64,000 nucleotides of DNA from Hyphomicrobiales bacterium (GTDB lineage: Bacteria > Pseudomonadota > Alphaproteobacteria > Rhizobiales > Rhizobiaceae). The stretch lies in NCBI GenBank assembly GCA_900469345.1, contig UBWZ01000012.1:1-64000 (forward strand), in the 5' to 3' direction. Made by a program: the position numbers and the translations under genes. The notes beneath the pieces are model-generated. The model ran no database searches. It saw only the letters and a list, made by a program, of their open reading frames with translations, and was not told the origin of the DNA. Every line of letters starts with the position of its first letter. Position 1 is the first letter of the stretch. Positions 9,329 to 17,736 of this stretch are shown here, in pieces.

Positions 9329-11785
9329 ATGACTAACCAGACCGACCCGGCGTACATGCGTCAGGTCGAGCTTGAAATCGAAATGTCCGGCCTTGGCCGC
9401 GCTCGGTTCCGATCGAAGGTAGCCAAGGACATTGAAGGGGAACGCGGGGCTTCTACGAAGACTGGCAAGACCCTTTCGCAGAACTGCCTCATCCCTCTAT
9501 CGGCCGCCATCGAGACCTACGTAACGGACGCCTACAGTGGCAAACCCGGACGCCGTGCGGTGGCTGCCAAGCTGATCAAAGAGATGGACCCCGACGTCAT
9601 CTCCTACCTCACCACGAGGGCCGTGATCAGCCGCCTCATGTACCGGAAGCAAGCAACCTTGATGGCTCTCGCCAAGGTGGTTGCCACTGCGATCGAGAAC
9701 GAGGCTCGCTTCTCGCAATTCGCCAACGCAGCCCCCGGGCTCTACGCGACGATTGATCGAAACCTGACGAAGGACGGCTCCAGCGAGCATCACCGCAAGC
9801 TGGTCCTGACTTACGCCATGGGGAAGTTCGACATCCCGTGGGACCGATGGGCCAAGACGGACGCACTCCAGCTAGGAATGCGGATGGTCGAGTTGATGGC
9901 GGAAAGCACCCCATGGGTAGAGCTCGTTCAGGGCCATGAAAGCGCTGACCGGGACGCTCCTCGGGATCAGTACATAGTACAGTTCACCGAGGCCGCCGCA
10001 GGGTTCATCACCGATGACCTCCTGAACGGCGAAGAGCTTCACCCGTACCATCTCCCGACGCTGATCCCGCCGAAGCGCTGGACCAGTCTGACGGGAGGCG
10101 GCTACCACACGAATGCCGTCAGGCCCCTTCAGTTGGTCCGAGGGATGCACCCCGGGCAACGAAGGGCTCTTGAGACAGCCCATCTCGGGACCGTCTACGG
10201 AGCCCTGAACGCCATCCAGGAAACCGCCTGGAGGGTGAACCGAAGGGTCCTGGCGGTGATGGAAGAGCTTGCGAGGCTTCCTTCGGAGATCGCCGGTCTC
10301 GTGTCGAGTAAGGACCTCGATCCTCCGGACCGTCCTCCCGACATCGACACCAACCCTGAAACCCTGAAGAAGTGGAAGTGGGCAGCGCGGGACGTCCACG
10401 TTGCCAACCTGAAGCTCCGACAGGAGAGGGCAACCCAACAGCAGTTGCTAGACATAGCCGCCAAGTTCCGGGAAGAACCGACCATCTACTTCCCGCACAA
10501 TCTCGACTTCCGAGGGCGCGTCTATCCGGTGCCCCAGACCTTGCACCCTCAGGGCAGCGATCAGGTCAAGGCTCTTCTCCACTTCGCTGAGGGGAAACCT
10601 TTCGGTGACGACGGAGAACGCTGGCTCGCGATCCACGGGGCCAACTGCTACGGCGTCGATAAGGTCTCCTTCGAGAAGCGCATTGCCTGGGTCAGGGAAC
10701 ACAACCACTTCATCCTGTCGTGCGCCGACGACCCCTTCACCTATCAATGGTGGACCGAAGCCGACAGCCCGTGGTGTTTCCTGGCGTTCTGCTTCGAATG
10801 GGCCGCAAGGGAAGAGGAAGGGTTCGTCTCGCATATCCCGGTAGCGCTGGACGGCTCGTGCAACGGCCTCCAACACTTCTCGGCAATGCTGAGGGATGAG
10901 GTGGGCGGCGCTGCGGTCAACCTCATGAAGTGTGACGAGCCTCGGGATATCTATCAGACGGTGGCAAACCGCGTGATGGAGCTTCTGCGTCAGCATCCAT
11001 TCGCTAGTGCAACGGTTCCTGAACATGCCCGGTGGGCTCACGAGTTCTTGCACCTAGGGATTGACCGCAAGGTGACGAAACGGCCCGTGATGGTCCTCCC
11101 TTACGGGGGTACCCCTCGGTCCTGCCTGAAGTACGTGGACGAGGCGATCCAAGCGAAGGTCGCCAACGGGCACAACTTCGGGGACGAACTCGGAAAGGCC
11201 ATCGCATGGCTTTCGGGGATCGTCTGGCAGAGTATCGGTGACGTCGTGATTGCCGCAAAGGATGCCATGGAATGGCTCCAGAAGGCCTCGCGGGTCCCAT
11301 CCAAGCTGAACCAACCGCTGACCTGGACGACTCCCTCGGGGTTCGTTGCGCATCAAGCATGTTGGAAGATGAAGGTCGCCCGGATCGAGACCAAGATCGG
11401 CGGCAAGATCACGAAGCCCCGCCACTATGCGGAGACGAAGGAGATCAATCCCGCGAAACAGGCGACGTCGGTCAGCCCGAACTTCGTCCACTCCATGGAT
11501 GCCTCTGCGATGGTCCTGACGGTCGATCGCTTGGCGAGTGAGGGGGTCCGCTTCTTCGCCATGATCCACGACAGCTACGGCACCCACGCGGCCGACGCTT
11601 CTCTCCTCGCCGCCGTGCTGCGGGAGGAGTTCATTCGAATGTACGAGGCCGAGCCCCTGGAGCATTTCAGAGACGAAATCGCTGCGCTGGTGGGGCCGGA
11701 ACTCGCGCTGACCATTCAACCGCTACCCAAGAAAGGAACGCTGAACCTCTGGTCTATCCGAGAGGCAGACTTTTTCTTCGCCTAG
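9329..11785 (+). CDS. phage single-subunit DNA-directed RNA polymerase (T7 gp1-like)
   Basis: The 818-residue enzyme (T7: 883) transcribes the middle and late phage genes from phage promoters. The catalytic residues are in place: D508 in DGSCNGLQHFSAMLRD, K584 and Y592 in TKRPVMVLPYGG, and H747-D748 in MIHDSYGTHAAD. NFVHSMDASAM precedes the last motif as in T7. The ATG at 9329 has a GGAGA site 7 nt upstream; the frame stays open to 9287 without a better start. It is the first gene after attL, and a phage promoter follows. In the virion it would lie downstream of the early/integrase block. Confidence 0.97.
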   Translation: MTNQTDPAYMRQVELEIEMSGLGRARFRSKVAKDIEGERGASTKTGKTLSQNCLIPLSAAIETYVTDAYSGKPGRRAVAAKLIKEMDPDVISYLTTRAVISRLMYRKQATLMALAKVVATAIENEARFSQFANAAPGLYATIDRNLTKDGSSEHHRKLVLTYAMGKFDIPWDRWAKTDALQLGMRMVELMAESTPWVELVQGHESADRDAPRDQYIVQFTEAAAGFITDDLLNGEELHPYHLPTLIPPKRWTSLTGGGYHTNAVRPLQLVRGMHPGQRRALETAHLGTVYGALNAIQETAWRVNRRVLAVMEELARLPSEIAGLVSSKDLDPPDRPPDIDTNPETLKKWKWAARDVHVANLKLRQERATQQQLLDIAAKFREEPTIYFPHNLDFRGRVYPVPQTLHPQGSDQVKALLHFAEGKPFGDDGERWLAIHGANCYGVDKVSFEKRIAWVREHNHFILSCADDPFTYQWWTEADSPWCFLAFCFEWAAREEEGFVSHIPVALDGSCNGLQHFSAMLRDEVGGAAVNLMKCDEPRDIYQTVANRVMELLRQHPFASATVPEHARWAHEFLHLGIDRKVTKRPVMVLPYGGTPRSCLKYVDEAIQAKVANGHNFGDELGKAIAWLSGIVWQSIGDVVIAAKDAMEWLQKASRVPSKLNQPLTWTTPSGFVAHQACWKMKVARIETKIGGKITKPRHYAETKEINPAKQATSVSPNFVHSMDASAMVLTVDRLASEGVRFFAMIHDSYGTHAADASLLAAVLREEFIRMYEAEPLEHFRDEIAALVGPELALTIQPLPKKGTLNLWSIREADFFFA

Positions 11786-11790
11786 ATCAA

Positions 11791-11803
11791 TTCGCTAGTG
11801 CAA
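11791..11803 (+). promoter_or_regulatory. operator-like element TTCGCTAGTGCAA
   Basis: This is an exact copy of the 13-bp element, ending 5 bp before the phage promoter core at 11809. Confidence 0.5.
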
Positions 11804-11806
11804 TGG

Positions 11807-11823
11807 AATACCCACCCCACTAG
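11807..11823 (+). promoter_or_regulatory. phage RNA polymerase promoter, copy 1
   Basis: AATACCCACCCCACTAG shares the 15-bp core TACCCACCCCACTAG with 21652-21666 and 44101-44115. It resembles the T7 promoter TAATACGACTCACTATAG. Its place just after the RNA polymerase gene matches the first T7 class II promoters. Confidence 0.85.
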
Positions 11824-11852
11824 CCCAATCGAAGTTTTTCCAAGGAATACCC

Positions 11853-12065
11853 ATGACTACCAAAGGCATCACCATCCGGTTCGGCGCGGCTCACAACAGC
11901 GTGTCTGTAGGCTCCGTCACGGTTGACCTCTCCGTCGCCTCGAAGACGCAGCGCTACGAAGCCCGTCGCGGCCTCATCGAAGGCCTGAAGCAGGACGGCT
12001 ACTTCGGCCGCAAGGAGCAGCGTCGAGCCAACTACCGCGCTCACCGCGAGGCCACCAATGGTTGA
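11853..12065 (+). CDS. small basic phage protein, unknown
   Basis: A 70-residue basic protein (MTTKGITIRFGAAHN...), first gene behind phage promoter 1, with an AAGGAA site before the ATG. The C-terminal half is rich in Arg, Lys and Gln and could bind nucleic acid, but no family is recognised. Its stop overlaps the start of the next small gene. Confidence 0.7.
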   Translation: MTTKGITIRFGAAHNSVSVGSVTVDLSVASKTQRYEARRGLIEGLKQDGYFGRKEQRRANYRAHREATNG

Positions 12066-12141
12066 GCTTGCAGTGACCCTCTTGTGCCTCACGGCCATCC
12101 TTCTCGTCGCAAGCAACGGAGGCCCTGACCTCTATGCGTAA
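12058..12141 (+). CDS. 27-residue single-pass membrane peptide
   Basis: MVELAVTLLCLTAILLVAS is one hydrophobic segment followed by a short polar tail. It overlaps the preceding stop and the following start by 8 nt each, a spacing typical of translationally coupled phage genes. Function unknown. Confidence 0.5.
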   Translation: MVELAVTLLCLTAILLVASNGGPDLYA

Positions 12142-12403
12142 GCGGATCAATCGAGACGTCATGAACATGGCCGGTCTTGGCGAAGTCGCCCGGGCCTCAA
12201 TGACCACCCTCAACGCCCTCCAGGACTTCCGCCCGGAAATCCAAATCCTCGGCGCTGCGGCAGTCTTTCTCTCCCTCGCGGACCATCTCGGTATTCCTGC
12301 TCAGGAAGCCTTCTCCGCGACCACCAACCTCATCAACGACGACAACGGAAAGCGCTCCGAGTTCCAAGCGATCGTGGCGTATCTCGAAGGAGAATTGGCA
12401 TGA
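12134..12403 (+). CDS. phage protein, unknown (89 aa)
   Basis: This mostly helical protein (VARASMTTLNALQDF...) is translationally coupled on both sides, with an 8-nt overlap upstream and an ATGA overlap downstream. No recognisable domain. It lies in the early-middle block between the RNA polymerase and ssDNA-binding protein genes, where T7 carries host-takeover and nucleotide metabolism genes. Confidence 0.7.
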   Translation: MRKRINRDVMNMAGLGEVARASMTTLNALQDFRPEIQILGAAAVFLSLADHLGIPAQEAFSATTNLINDDNGKRSEFQAIVAYLEGELA

Positions 12404-12768
12404 AGTACATCCCTAAAGCCGGCGAAGGCGTGATCGTAAAGGGCATCGTACCGGATAGCTCGGACAGCGAAATTGGCGTCCGCCAGGGCATGTACGGTGT
12501 CGTCCAGGACGGAGACCCTGACATGCCTTGGGTCTACTTTCCGGCGCTGGACCTGAAGCATCCGATGTACCCCTCGCAGCTTCGGAAGGCGAAGGCTACA
12601 GACCTTCAAAAGCCGCAGCCGGTTCTCGCCGTCACCATCAACGAAGGCGACGTCCTGGCGATCCTCACGAAGTACGTGAAGGACGAGATCGGGATCGACG
12701 CCGAAGTCTCCGAAGTCAAGAGCGCGTTCGAAGGTGCCCTGACGCTGGTCCTCAAGGACGCAGCATGA
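12400..12768 (+). CDS. phage protein, unknown (122 aa)
   Basis: The N-terminal half (VIVKGIVPDSS...GMYGVVQDGD) reads like a small beta-barrel; the C-terminal half is alpha/beta. No catalytic motif or family recognised. It starts in an ATGA overlap with the preceding gene and ends in another ATGA overlap. Confidence 0.7.
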   Translation: MKYIPKAGEGVIVKGIVPDSSDSEIGVRQGMYGVVQDGDPDMPWVYFPALDLKHPMYPSQLRKAKATDLQKPQPVLAVTINEGDVLAILTKYVKDEIGIDAEVSEVKSAFEGALTLVLKDAA

Positions 12769-12890
12769 CCCACCTCAGCCGCGCAAAGTGGATTTGGCGG
12801 CAGGACCGCCCGATCAGCACCGACCTTTGGTTCAAGCTCGCAGACCTCGGCTACGACGTAGCGCGTCTCGAAGCTCAATACCGTTCATAA
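12765..12890 (+). CDS. 41-residue phage protein, unknown
   Basis: The sequence begins MTHLSRAKWIWRQDRPIS and overlaps the preceding stop (ATGA). It is basic and Trp-rich at the N-terminus with an amphipathic helix at the C-terminus. The tight spacing supports it as a real gene. Confidence 0.55.
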   Translation: MTHLSRAKWIWRQDRPISTDLWFKLADLGYDVARLEAQYRS

Positions 12891-12918
12891 TCAATAATCC
12901 CAGGAGCATACAGCCTAC

Positions 12919-13650
12919 ATGGCAAAAGATACCAAGCCGAAGCCCGTCTCTGTCACGTCCCCTCGCGGCGTGTTCGTCTTTCCGAAGCTCAGCGAGCCGG
13001 ACTACGGCACCAAGGAATACCCCAAGCCGGACGGTGAGTATTCCGTCAAGCTCCGCCTGAAGGTGGACGATCCGGCAACCGAAGCTTTCATCAAAAAGCT
13101 CCAGCCGCACTACGACGCCGCCATTGCCGAGGCCGAAGCCGAGTTCAAGAAACTCAAGGTGGAGACCCGCAAGAAGCTCGGTGAGGTTAAGCCGAACGAA
13201 CTCTACACCACGCTTTACGATCAGGAGACCGAAGAGCCGACAGGCGAGATCGAGTTCAAGTTCAAGATGACCGCCTCGGGTGAAACCAAGAAAGGCCCCC
13301 GCGCCGGCAAGAAGTGGACCCGCAAGCCGGACCTCTTCGACGCTCGCATGAAGCCGATCCCGGCTGGCGTGAACATTTGGGGCGGTTCTCAGGGCAAGGT
13401 TTCGGCCCTGCTGTCTCCGTACTTCATCCCCGGCACGGCCGCCGCTGGTCTCAGCCTGAAGCTGGCCGGCGTCCAGGTGATCGAACTGGTGTCGAACGGC
13501 TCCCGCTCGGCCTCCAGCTACGGCTTCGAGGAAGAGGACGGCTACGAAACCTCGGAGGAGGACGTCCAGGATCGCGATACCAGCGACGACGGCGATACCT
13601 CCAGCGACGACAGCACGTCCAGCACGACCACGGGTGAAGAAGACTTCTAA
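12919..13650 (+). CDS. single-stranded DNA-binding protein (T7 gp2.5-like)
   Basis: The 243-residue protein coats single-stranded DNA and couples polymerase and helicase at the replication fork. The OB-fold-like core begins SPRGVFVFPKLSEPDYG. The Ser/Asp/Thr-rich acidic C-terminal tail (residues 205-243) ends in EEDF, matching the acidic tail with terminal Phe that T7 gp2.5 uses to contact polymerase and helicase. It is followed 2 nt later by the endonuclease I gene, as in T7. Confidence 0.92.
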   Translation: MAKDTKPKPVSVTSPRGVFVFPKLSEPDYGTKEYPKPDGEYSVKLRLKVDDPATEAFIKKLQPHYDAAIAEAEAEFKKLKVETRKKLGEVKPNELYTTLYDQETEEPTGEIEFKFKMTASGETKKGPRAGKKWTRKPDLFDARMKPIPAGVNIWGGSQGKVSALLSPYFIPGTAAAGLSLKLAGVQVIELVSNGSRSASSYGFEEEDGYETSEEDVQDRDTSDDGDTSSDDSTSSTTTGEEDF

Positions 13651-13652
13651 GC

Positions 13653-14132
13653 TTGGCGCGTAAGCCGAAGACCTCCGCCCAAGTGGGAGCCGAGAACGGC
13701 TTCCGCTCGGGTCTGGAGGACAGAGTAGCAGCGGAGCTTCAGGCTCTCGGCTACGCAGTCGCATACGAGGAGTACAAGGTCGCCTATGTGCGCCCCGCAC
13801 GTCCCTCGAAGTACACTCCGGATTTCCCGCTGCTGCATAACGGGATCATCGTGGAGACGAAAGGCCGCTTCGTGACAGACGACCGCCAGAAGCATCTTCT
13901 GATCAAGAAGCAGCACCCCGACCTAGACATCCGGTTCGTCTTTTCGAACAGCCGGACCCGCATTTCCAAGCAGTCTTGGACCACCTACGCCATGTGGTGC
14001 GAGACCCATGGCTTCCTTTACGCGGACAAGATCATACCCAAGGAATGGCTCGATGAAGCGCCTACTGCTGCCCGCATGGAAGCTCTTTCCCAACTCATCC
14101 ACTCACCAAAGAACGCGAAAGTCTCTCAATGA
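13653..14132 (+). CDS. endonuclease I, Holliday-junction resolvase (T7 gp3-like)
   Basis: The 159-residue enzyme resolves branched DNA and degrades host DNA. The PD-(D/E)XK core is clear: FRSGLED, TPDFPL and VETKGRF supply the acidic residues and Lys, and the DDRQKHLLIKKQHPDLDIRFVFSNSRT stretch closely follows T7 gp3. The start is a TTG at 13653, only 2 nt after the previous stop; no ATG fits. Confidence 0.95.
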   Translation: MARKPKTSAQVGAENGFRSGLEDRVAAELQALGYAVAYEEYKVAYVRPARPSKYTPDFPLLHNGIIVETKGRFVTDDRQKHLLIKKQHPDLDIRFVFSNSRTRISKQSWTTYAMWCETHGFLYADKIIPKEWLDEAPTAARMEALSQLIHSPKNAKVSQ

Positions 14133-14368
14133 AGAACCTGTTACTCCGCCTCTCACCCATCCGCCGCAAGCCCTCCACAGATCATGCTCTCGCAATTTTT
14201 TCGAAAGCTCGGGCCGAACTCACTGCGGTAATCGAACAGGAAAGCAATGACATTGAAGACATCAATGAGGAGATAGATATGCTCGCGATTGCTCGCCGCG
14301 ATGCTTCGACCCGCCGTGAACGCGCTCAACGGGTCGCCTCCAACCTGGAAGCGCTACTCTACGCATGA
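14129..14368 (+). CDS. 79-residue coiled-coil phage protein, unknown
   Basis: The central part (residues 25-72) is strongly helical and charged (KARAELTAVIEQE...EEIDMLAIARRDAS), consistent with a coiled coil. It starts within an ATGA overlap of the endonuclease I gene and its stop overlaps the next small gene (ATGA). No family recognised. Confidence 0.65.
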   Translation: MKNLLLRLSPIRRKPSTDHALAIFSKARAELTAVIEQESNDIEDINEEIDMLAIARRDASTRRERAQRVASNLEALLYA

Positions 14369-14436
14369 AGATTGGGTTTGAGCATGTTGTCGCCGCCCTT
14401 GCCGTTCTCTTCATCGCGATCCTGGTCGTCACCTAA
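14365..14436 (+). CDS. 23-residue membrane peptide
   Basis: The sequence begins MKIGFEHVVAALAVLFI and consists of one hydrophobic helix. It is coupled to the gene before it by an ATGA overlap. The only support is position and composition. Confidence 0.4.
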   Translation: MKIGFEHVVAALAVLFIAILVVT

Positions 14437-14438
14437 CG

Positions 14439-14825
14439 TTATCGGCGGACATCGCGTAGTCCCAAGACCATGAGCGCGCGCTCCGCTTCTTCGACCCTCT
14501 CCCGAGCCTCTTTCTTGTGCTGCTGAGTCGCGTTCGGGTCACCTTCGATAAGCGTAAGATGGTTTTTCGTCTTTCGCAGGGCGCTTGCCGCCAACCGGTA
14601 GGAAATCCATCCTCCGACAGTGGACGCTAGGAAGCTATAACACCAAGCGATGACGATTGACGCCGAGGGGACAAGGTACATTAAGATGTCTCGAATACTC
14701 GCATCAGCTATGAAAGTGTTGATCAAGTAAACCAGCAGGCCTCCCGCCCCACCTCCAGCGGCAAGGTTATTGCCGTTCGAGGCATTCTGTGGCGACTCGC
14801 GATCACTCTTGAGCTTAGGCGCCAT
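14439..14825 (-). CDS. cargo membrane protein, unknown (128 aa)
   Basis: Encoded against the phage operon. Residues 28-80 hold two hydrophobic segments (GGLLVYLINTF and ILMYLVPSASIVIAWCYSFLA), followed by a charged helical C-terminus (HLTLIEGDPNATQQHKKEAR...). An AAGGGAG site precedes the ATG at 14825. Its start overlaps the end of the upstream gene 14815-15312, so the two are a translationally coupled pair. Local sequence is A/T-richer than the flanking phage genes. Function unknown; a lysogeny or exclusion role is an inference. Confidence 0.7.
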   Translation of the reverse strand: MAPKLKSDRESPQNASNGNNLAAGGGAGGLLVYLINTFIADASIRDILMYLVPSASIVIAWCYSFLASTVGGWISYRLAASALRKTKNHLTLIEGDPNATQQHKKEARERVEEAERALMVLGLRDVRR

Positions 14826-15312
14826 GGCTGGCTCCCTTGTCAGAGCCGGCTTCCTCAATCACCTCGTCAGCTAAAGCATGGTATGCCTTCTCGGCCAACT
14901 CCAGCCGGTTGATCAAAACCTGTCTTTCGTCCTGAAGTGCCTTCAGCGCCGGTTCAGGGGAAACAGCTGAGTTACTTTCATAGTACTTCTTAAGCTCCTC
15001 ATGCGACTGATTGGCGCGCGCAAGGTGCTGCTTTAGTTCCTCGTAATCTTTCCCAATGACTTCGAGGAACTTGCCGTACTTGGTGACTCCGATCTTCAGG
15101 CTATTGATGCGATCTTCCATGGATGCGGTTTGATCGGCCGCCCGCATAGCCGCGATTTCCTCACGGAGACCTTCGACCTTACGTGTAATAAGGTAATACT
15201 TGAAATAACGGCTAACCAGTTCGCCCAATGGTACGATGAAGGCTAGTAGGGATATGTAGAGAAGTAGGTCATTAGCGACCAGAAACTCCGCGAACTTGCT
15301 AATTTGCTCCAT
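14815..15312 (-). CDS. cargo membrane-anchored coiled-coil protein, unknown (165 aa)
   Basis: First gene of the minus-strand pair. One N-terminal transmembrane segment (LLLYISLLAFIVPLGELV, residues 15-32) is followed by about 120 residues of charged, heptad-rich helix (EGLREEIAAMRAA..., KDYEELKQHLARANQSHEELKKYY), predicted to be a cytoplasmic or periplasmic coiled coil. No enzymatic domain. It faces the replication operon head-on, which suggests separate expression, probably in the lysogen. Confidence 0.7.
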   Translation of the reverse strand: MEQISKFAEFLVANDLLLYISLLAFIVPLGELVSRYFKYYLITRKVEGLREEIAAMRAADQTASMEDRINSLKIGVTKYGKFLEVIGKDYEELKQHLARANQSHEELKKYYESNSAVSPEPALKALQDERQVLINRLELAEKAYHALADEVIEEAGSDKGASHGA

Positions 15313-15403
15313 CAGGATTTTGCCATTCTCCGAAGCCTACTCAGTTTAACAGCTGTGCCAGATGAGTATGCAACTTTCAAGATCAGGCTGACACAACACA
15401 CGT

Positions 15404-17053
15404 TTGCAAATCGAAAGCGACTTCCTTCACCACGAGCCGTGCCCGAAGTGCGGCTCGCGGAACAACCTCGGCCGTTACACCGACGGCCACGCCCATTGCT
15501 TCGGCTGTGGCTATTACGAACACGGAGATATCATTCGAGTGACATCCACTGAGGCTCTGACCAAGAGCCGCAGCAAGGACCTATTAGAACCCGGTGAGAT
15601 CAGCGAATGGTCTAGCCGTGGCATCACCCTCGAAACAGCCGAGAAGTGGGGCTTCACCCGTTCGACCATGAACGGCGAGCCAGTCCGTCTCTTCAACTAC
15701 CGAAACGCTACGAACCAGATCATCGCTCAGAAGGTCAGGTTCAAGCAAAAGGACTTCCGCTTTCTAGGCGAGGCCAAAGAAGCCGGCCTCTTCGGGATGC
15801 ACCTCTGGCGCGACGGCGGAAAGCGCGTTGTCGTAGTCGAGGGCGAAATCGACGCCATGTCACTGAGCCAGATGCAAGGGCACAAGTGGCCCGTTGTGTC
15901 TGTCCCGACTGGCTCTCAGGGCGCTAAGAAGGCGCTCTCCAACAACATCGATTGGCTGGAGCAGTTCGAAGAGATCGTACTCCTTTTCGACATGGACGAG
16001 CCGGGGCAGGAGGCAGTAGCCGCTTGTCAGGAAATTCCGTTCACCCCAGGCAAACTGAAATCGGCCTCCATCCCCCTGAAGGACGCCAACGAAATGCTCA
16101 TGGCGGGTCGGATCAAGGAAACGATCGACGCCATTTGGGGAGCCAAGACCTACCGGCCTGACGGCATCCTCTCGGTCTCCGACATCATGGACGAGATCGT
16201 GAAGCCTGTTCAGCGGGGCCTTGCGTGGTGGGTCGAGGAACTGACCAATATCACCTACGGCCGCCGCTATGGCGAAATCTACGCGGTGGGCGCGGGTACC
16301 GGCGTGGGGAAGACCGACTTCCTCATGCAGCAGATCGCCTATGACATCACCGAACTGAACATCAATGTCGGCGCAATCTTCCTGGAGCAACAGCCCCGGG
16401 AGACGGCTCAGCGTGTGTCCGGCAAGATCGCCGGCAAAATGTTCCATATCCCTGACGGGGACTGGACGGTTGATGAACTGAAGCGGGCAGCCTCCGAACT
16501 GGATGGAAAGCTCTTCTTCTACGACAACTTCGGGCAAACCGAATGGGACGTCGTGAAGGGACACATTCGCTACATGGCGGTATCTCTTGGTATCCGCGTC
16601 TTCTACGTGGATCACCTCACTGCCATGGCCGACACGGGCGATGAAAAGGGATCACTTGAGCAAATCATGAAGGAGATGGCCGGTCTCGCTAAGGAATTGG
16701 ACATCATCATAACCTTCGTGAGCCACCTCAGCACTCCGGATGGGAAGCCCCACGAGGAAGGCGGCCGGGTGATGATCAAGCACTTCAAGGGCTCCCGCGC
16801 TATCGGCTTCTGGTCCTACTTCATGTTCGGCCTGGAGCGTGAACAGCAGTCGGAGGACGAGGACATTCGGACGACCACAATCTTCCGCGTCCTCAAAGAT
16901 CGCTACACCGGCAAGGCCACGGGAACGACCATCCTTCTCGGGTTCGATCGGGACACGGGGCGGCTCTATCCGCGCAAGGATGACCCCTTCAAGGACAAGG
17001 AGCGGAGCGGCGCGGACCACGGCTTCTCCGACGAAAGCTCCTCCGATTTTTAA
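15404..17053 (+). CDS. DNA primase-helicase (T7 gp4-like)
   Basis: The 549-residue bifunctional replisome protein opens with a zinc ribbon (CPKCGSRNNLG...CFGCGYY, residues 13-38). A TOPRIM primase follows (VVVVEGEIDAMS about 145-156; LLFDMDEPGQEA about 193-204). The DnaB-like RecA helicase comes last, with Walker A GAGTGVGKTD (about 301-310) and VFYVDHLTA as Walker B. The acidic C-terminus ends in DF, as expected for contact with the polymerase. The start is a TTG at 15404, because in-frame upstream ATGs run into a TGA. Confidence 0.95.
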   Translation: MQIESDFLHHEPCPKCGSRNNLGRYTDGHAHCFGCGYYEHGDIIRVTSTEALTKSRSKDLLEPGEISEWSSRGITLETAEKWGFTRSTMNGEPVRLFNYRNATNQIIAQKVRFKQKDFRFLGEAKEAGLFGMHLWRDGGKRVVVVEGEIDAMSLSQMQGHKWPVVSVPTGSQGAKKALSNNIDWLEQFEEIVLLFDMDEPGQEAVAACQEIPFTPGKLKSASIPLKDANEMLMAGRIKETIDAIWGAKTYRPDGILSVSDIMDEIVKPVQRGLAWWVEELTNITYGRRYGEIYAVGAGTGVGKTDFLMQQIAYDITELNINVGAIFLEQQPRETAQRVSGKIAGKMFHIPDGDWTVDELKRAASELDGKLFFYDNFGQTEWDVVKGHIRYMAVSLGIRVFYVDHLTAMADTGDEKGSLEQIMKEMAGLAKELDIIITFVSHLSTPDGKPHEEGGRVMIKHFKGSRAIGFWSYFMFGLEREQQSEDEDIRTTTIFRVLKDRYTGKATGTTILLGFDRDTGRLYPRKDDPFKDKERSGADHGFSDESSSDF

Positions 17054-17231
17054 CGACCACACAAACGAGAACCTGCCGTCTGACCTCAAGGTCACTCGGC
17101 GGGGACATCAACTGATCATCCAAACAAGAACCGCAACCGTCGTCCTGTTCGCAGACAGGTGGAGGGACATCGTGGGTGCGATTGAGGAAGTGATGAATGG
17201 AAAAGTATCTGGAAATCCTGCGCGCCTTTGA
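17048..17231 (+). CDS. possible small protein with a non-ATG start
   Basis: After the helicase stop one frame encodes about 55-60 residues with natural composition (VTRRGHQLIIQTRT..., VVLFADRWRDIVGAIEEVM). It runs into the nucleotidyltransferase gene with an overlap. There is no ATG, GTG or TTG; an ATT or CTG start, or an expressed extension by frameshift, would be needed. Confidence 0.35.
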
Positions 17232-17736
17232 GGCGTGTGGAGGCAAGGGCATCATCTACGGTGGGTGCCTGAGGGACATCATGTGTCACGTCGGGCCTAT
17301 CAAGGACATCGACATAGCCGTTGATTGCACTACGGCGAACGCTGGAGCCATGGGCAGGTTTGCTGACGAGTACGCGACCCGCAAGAGGGTTCAGCAAATC
17401 GGAGACTACGGGAACTATCCTGATGTTCTCTTGTCGATCGCGCTGGAAACCACCCTCGGCTTCGACGTGAACTTCGTGACCCTTAGCGCGGACAGCATCA
17501 CGAAGCAGTACGTGGCGGAACGCTGTGACTTCGGCATTTGCCAGATAGCGCTAGACGGCGGAGGGCTTCTGACCACGCCGGCCTTCGACAAGGACTTCGT
17601 GGAGAAGAGGTTCACCTACGTGCGGGAGCCGTTCGATCAGCATCAGCTTGACCGCTCGCTCCGCCGTTGGGAGCGCTTCCAGGAGAAGTTTAAGGGCTGG
17701 ACCCTTGTTGTGCCTGAGGCTCCACACCTCGGCTGA
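17197..17736 (+). CDS. nucleotidyltransferase of the tRNA CCA-adding / poly(A) polymerase head type
   Basis: A 179-residue protein with the signature GGCLRDIMCHVGPIKDIDIAV (residues 22-42), which matches the class II CCA-adding enzyme and poly(A) polymerase head motif GGxxRD...DxDxA. It stops short of the RNA-binding neck, body and tail domains found in full enzymes (usually over 380 residues). The substrate is therefore unknown: tRNA ends, another RNA or a protein are all possible. It lies between helicase and polymerase, in a TGATG overlap with the polymerase start. Confidence 0.75.
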   Translation: MEKYLEILRAFEACGGKGIIYGGCLRDIMCHVGPIKDIDIAVDCTTANAGAMGRFADEYATRKRVQQIGDYGNYPDVLLSIALETTLGFDVNFVTLSADSITKQYVAERCDFGICQIALDGGGLLTTPAFDKDFVEKRFTYVREPFDQHQLDRSLRRWERFQEKFKGWTLVVPEAPHLG

